Assembly: GCF_013415365.1 (NCBI RefSeq)
Contig: NZ_JACBYB010000011.1
Span: 1-64,000, forward strand
Source: Gemella sp. GL1
GTDB lineage: Bacteria > Bacillota > Bacilli > Staphylococcales > Gemellaceae
Length of the DNA: 64,000 bases
Reading direction: 5' to 3'
Under the pieces are notes generated by a model, which was not told the DNA's origin, searched no databases, and saw only the letters and a list, made by a program, of their open reading frames with translations. Both the position numbers and the translations under genes were made by a program. Below are positions 61,479 to 64,000 of the stretch, one piece after another. Numbering within the stretch: the first letter of the stretch is position 1; each line of letters opens with the position of its first letter.

Positions 61479-63588
61479 AGTACATGAATATGCTAAGAAA
61501 GTAGATAAATCTTCGAAAGAAATAATAGCTGCGATCAAAGATCTAAATGTTGAGGTAGGAAATCACATGTCAATGATCACAGAAGAAACATATGAAAAAT
61601 TAGAGGCTATATTTAATAAAAAAGAAAAGAAAGTGGCAACTAAGAAGGATTCTAATACAGCTTCTAAAAAAGAAAAAAAAGTTACTATTGAAGTGAATCC
61701 AGAAGATTTAGATCAAGAGCTTATTAGAAATAATAAAAAAAATAAAAAGAAAAAAAAGAAAAAAGAGAAACAGAAAAAAACTGCTAAGCAACAACCAGCT
61801 ATGATTGAATCACCGAGTGAAGAAACTATTAGTGATGATACAATATTAGTTAAAGATAACATGACTGTTGCAGAATTAGCAGACGTCTTATCTATAACTT
61901 CAACAGAATTGATAAAAAAATTATTTGTTGAGTTAAAAATAATGGCTAATATTAATCAATCTTTAACTCTAGAGCAAATTGAGTTGATTGCTATGGATTA
62001 CGGTAAGGAAATTCAGCAAGAAGTAGAGATTAATAAAGAGAATTTAGATGTTTATTTTGAAGTTGAAGAAGATGAAAAAAATACTAAAGTTAGACCTCCA
62101 ATTGTTACTATTATAGGACACGTAGATCATGGTAAAACAACTTTATTAGATACAATTAGGAATTCTAAAGTTACAGCAGGAGAAGCGGGTGGAATTACGC
62201 AACATATTGGTGCATATCAAGTAAGGGTAAATGATAGAAAAATTACTTTTTTAGATACACCAGGACATGCGGCATTTACAACAATGCGTGCGCGTGGTGC
62301 TAAAGTAACAGATATTACTATTTTAGTGGTTGCTGCTGATGACGGTGTAATGCCTCAAACTATAGAGGCTATAAATCATGCTAAAGCTGCAGAAGTTCCA
62401 ATCATTGTAGCAGTGAATAAGATGGATAAACCGCAAGCTAACCCAGATAAAGTTATGGGAGAATTAGCAGAGCGTGGATTAACACCAGAAGCTTGGGGAG
62501 GAGATACAATTTTTGTTCCTATTTCAGCACTTCAAGGAGAAGGAATTGATGAACTATTAGAAATGGTTGTATTAGTGGCTGATGTACAAGAAATTAAAGC
62601 TAACCCAGATCGTTTAGCTATGGGAACAGTAATTGAAGCTAAGTTAGATAAAGGACGTGGAGCTGTTGCGACATTATTAGTACAAAGTGGTACTTTAAAT
62701 GTTGGAGATCCAATAGTAGTTGGTAATACATTTGGACGTGTTCGTGCTATGATTAATGATAGAGGGAAATCTATAAATCATGCTAAACCATCTATGCCAG
62801 TTGAAATTACAGGATTACAAGACGTGCCTAATGCCGGAGATAGATTCGTAGTATTTGGTGACGAAAAAACTGCGCGTCAAATTGGAGAATTACGTCAACA
62901 ACAACACATTGAAAGCCAAAGACAAAATGCATCTGCTGTATCATTGGATACTTTATTTGAACAAATGAAGCAGGGTGAGATGAAAGATTTAAATGTAGTT
63001 TTAAAAGCTGATGTACAAGGTTCTGTAGAAGCTTTAGCTATGTCTCTTGCTAAGATTGATGTTGAGGGTGTAAATGTTAAGATTATTCATACAGGGGTAG
63101 GAGCTATTAATGAGTCTGATATTACATTGGCATTAGCTTCTAATGCAGTAGTAATTGGATTTAATGTTCGCCCTGATAATAATGCCAAAATAATGGCTCA
63201 AAATGAGCAAGTAGACATAAGACTGCACAGTATCATCTACAAAGTTATTGAAGAAATTGAAGCAGCTATGACAGGACTTTTAGACCCAGAATTTGCAGAG
63301 AAAGTAATCGGACTTGCAGAAGTACGACAAGTATTTAAAGTCTCTAAATTAGGAAACATTGCAGGGGCTTATGTTACTGAAGGAAAAGTATCACGTGAAG
63401 GAAAAGTACGTGTAATTCGTGATAGTGTAGTAATTTATGAAGGAGAAATTGATACATTAAGAAGATTTAAAGATGATGTTAAAGAAGTACAAGCTGGATA
63501 TGAGTGTGGTATGACTGTGGAAAACTACAATGATATTCGTGAAGGTGACATATTCGAAGTATTCATCATGGAAGAAATAAAACGATAA
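61465..63588 (+). CDS. infB: Translation initiation factor IF-2
   Basis: IF-2 is the GTPase that brings initiator tRNA to the 30S subunit. It has N-terminal IF2_N modules, a very Lys-rich linker (about residues 90-110), and the G domain with [17 protein letters not shown] and NKMDKP. The C-terminal domains bind fMet-tRNA. Length is 707 residues. The ATG is 10 bases after AGGAGG, which lies within ylxQ. Confidence 0.98.
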   Translation: MGKIRVHEYAKKVDKSSKEIIAAIKDLNVEVGNHMSMITEETYEKLEAIFNKKEKKVATKKDSNTASKKEKKVTIEVNPEDLDQELIRNNKKNKKKKKKKEKQKKTAKQQPAMIESPSEETISDDTILVKDNMTVAELADVLSITSTELIKKLFVELKIMANINQSLTLEQIELIAMDYGKEIQQEVEINKENLDVYFEVEEDEKNTKVRPPIVTIIGHVDHGKTTLLDTIRNSKVTAGEAGGITQHIGAYQVRVNDRKITFLDTPGHAAFTTMRARGAKVTDITILVVAADDGVMPQTIEAINHAKAAEVPIIVAVNKMDKPQANPDKVMGELAERGLTPEAWGGDTIFVPISALQGEGIDELLEMVVLVADVQEIKANPDRLAMGTVIEAKLDKGRGAVATLLVQSGTLNVGDPIVVGNTFGRVRAMINDRGKSINHAKPSMPVEITGLQDVPNAGDRFVVFGDEKTARQIGELRQQQHIESQRQNASAVSLDTLFEQMKQGEMKDLNVVLKADVQGSVEALAMSLAKIDVEGVNVKIIHTGVGAINESDITLALASNAVVIGFNVRPDNNAKIMAQNEQVDIRLHSIIYKVIEEIEAAMTGLLDPEFAEKVIGLAEVRQVFKVSKLGNIAGAYVTEGKVSREGKVRVIRDSVVIYEGEIDTLRRFKDDVKEVQAGYECGMTVENYNDIREGDIFEVFIMEEIKR

Positions 63589-63606
63589 AATCAGGGAGAA
63601 TAAATA

Positions 63607-63957
63607 GTGTCTGAACTAAGAGTAAATAGATTAGGAGAACAAATTAAAAAAGAAATAACGTTTGTTCTTGCAACTAAAATAAAAAATCATGATTTAGGTT
63701 TCATTACTATTACTGAAGTGAAATTAACAGGGGATTATTCACAAGCAAAAGTTTATTATACAGTTTTAGGTGATGAGAAAGAAAAAGAAAAAACTAGAAT
63801 GTCATTAGCAAAAGTTAAAGGATTTATTAAATCTGAGGTTGCTAAAAAAGTTAAGGTTAGAAAATTCCCAGAATTAATCTTCGAATATGATGATACTAGT
63901 GAATACGCTATGCGTATAGAAAGTCTTATTGCTAGTGTAAGTAAAGGAGAAAACTAG
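63607..63957 (+). CDS. rbfA: Ribosome-binding factor A
   Basis: RbfA assists 30S maturation at low temperature. This is a KH-like fold of 116 residues with RVNRLGEQIKKEITFVL, TITEVKLTGDYSQAKVYYTVLG and PELIFEYDDTSEYAMRIE. The GTG start at 63607 is preceded by AGGGAG. It is the last complete gene of the operon in this window. Confidence 0.95.
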   Translation: MSELRVNRLGEQIKKEITFVLATKIKNHDLGFITITEVKLTGDYSQAKVYYTVLGDEKEKEKTRMSLAKVKGFIKSEVAKKVKVRKFPELIFEYDDTSEYAMRIESLIASVSKGEN

Positions 63958-64000
63958 ATGTTACAAGTTACGAACCTAGGTCTGCGTTTTGCAGATAGAA
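63958..64000 (+). CDS. ABC-F family ATPase, 5' fragment only
   Basis: Fourteen codons are present (MLQVTNLGLRFADR) before the window ends. This start is characteristic of YbiT/YkpA-type ABC-F proteins. AAAGGAG lies just upstream, and the ATG directly follows the rbfA stop codon. The assignment is tentative because no catalytic motif is visible. Confidence 0.55.
   Translation, partial: MLQVTNLGLRFADR

Noticed and set aside
61725-61790. Lys-rich A-run in infB as a possible slippery or frameshift site
   Set aside because: IF-2 linkers are commonly Lys-rich and the frame stays open with all domains intact.
1-64000. CRISPR arrays, prophage, IS elements, restriction systems
   Set aside because: No regularly spaced repeats, transposase, integrase or phage structural genes were recognised on either strand.

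Overview
The window reads as a chromosomal segment of a low-GC Firmicute. My best guess is Gemella or a close relative in the Staphylococcus/Bacillales neighbourhood. This is inferred from very AT-rich DNA, the Staphylococcus-like order of the division cluster (murD followed directly by divIB, with no murG), an acetylase-type lysine operon ending in an alanine-racemase homologue, and the absence of sporulation genes in places where Bacillus has them. I cannot confirm the species without a search. No phage, insertion sequence, CRISPR array or tRNA gene was seen; the segment is mostly core genome with a few accessory islands.

Layout. 1-6.9 kb: a HAD phosphatase, methionine aminopeptidase, topoisomerase I, a degenerate ABC ATPase with its membrane partner, a manganese (yybP-ykoY) riboswitch with a TerC-family exporter, and a thioredoxin-like protein. 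6.9-16.9 kb: the division and wall cluster mraZ-rsmH-ftsL-pbp-mraY-murD, then divIB, then ftsA-ftsZ; mraZ is preceded by three GTGG boxes at 10-bp spacing. 16.9-17.3 kb: tmRNA. 17.3-24.6 kb: a lysine riboswitch and the operon lysA-dapA-dapB-dapD-N-acetyl-diaminopimelate deacetylase-alr-like-asd. 24.6-28.2 kb: YutD, a catalytically dead DacA-like protein and, divergently, a two-component system. 28.3-33.7 kb: DUF177-rpmF, a DUF554 protein, a phosphoesterase, and a T-box with valS.

34.0-38.5 kb is the most distinctive region. It encodes an old-yellow-enzyme-like oxidoreductase, a GcvH-like lipoyl carrier (GcvH-L), a zinc-type macrodomain, a class M sirtuin (SirTM) and a lipoate-protein ligase. 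This is the lipoylation-dependent protein ADP-ribosylation system known from staphylococci and streptococci. 38.5-42 kb: a MetQ/MetI/MetN-like transporter, whose binding protein lacks a lipobox and whose ATPase lacks the usual C-terminal domain, divergent from a LacI-family regulator. 42-46.5 kb: rlmH, an RsmJ-like methyltransferase, a HAD nucleotidase, VanZ-like, UPF0223, menA-like and YigZ. 46.7-52.2 kb: two DegV proteins, a polysaccharide deacetylase, an LCP ligase, secE-nusG and a glyoxalase.

52.4-59.2 kb: the two heptaprenyl-diphosphate synthase subunits (no menG between them), a TPR protein, then tmk-holB-trmN6-yazA-rsmI and a membrane protein that ends in an isolated histidine-kinase-like H-box helix. 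59.2-64 kb: a terminator-containing leader and rimP-nusA-ylxR-ylxQ-infB-rbfA, followed by the first codons of an ABC-F ATPase.

How it fits together: most blocks serve wall synthesis, division and translation. They are controlled by classical cis-RNA devices: Mn and lysine riboswitches, a T-box, and a probable NusA-responsive leader. The accessory signal lies in the SirTM operon and in several proteins that keep a family fold but have lost its catalytic residues.
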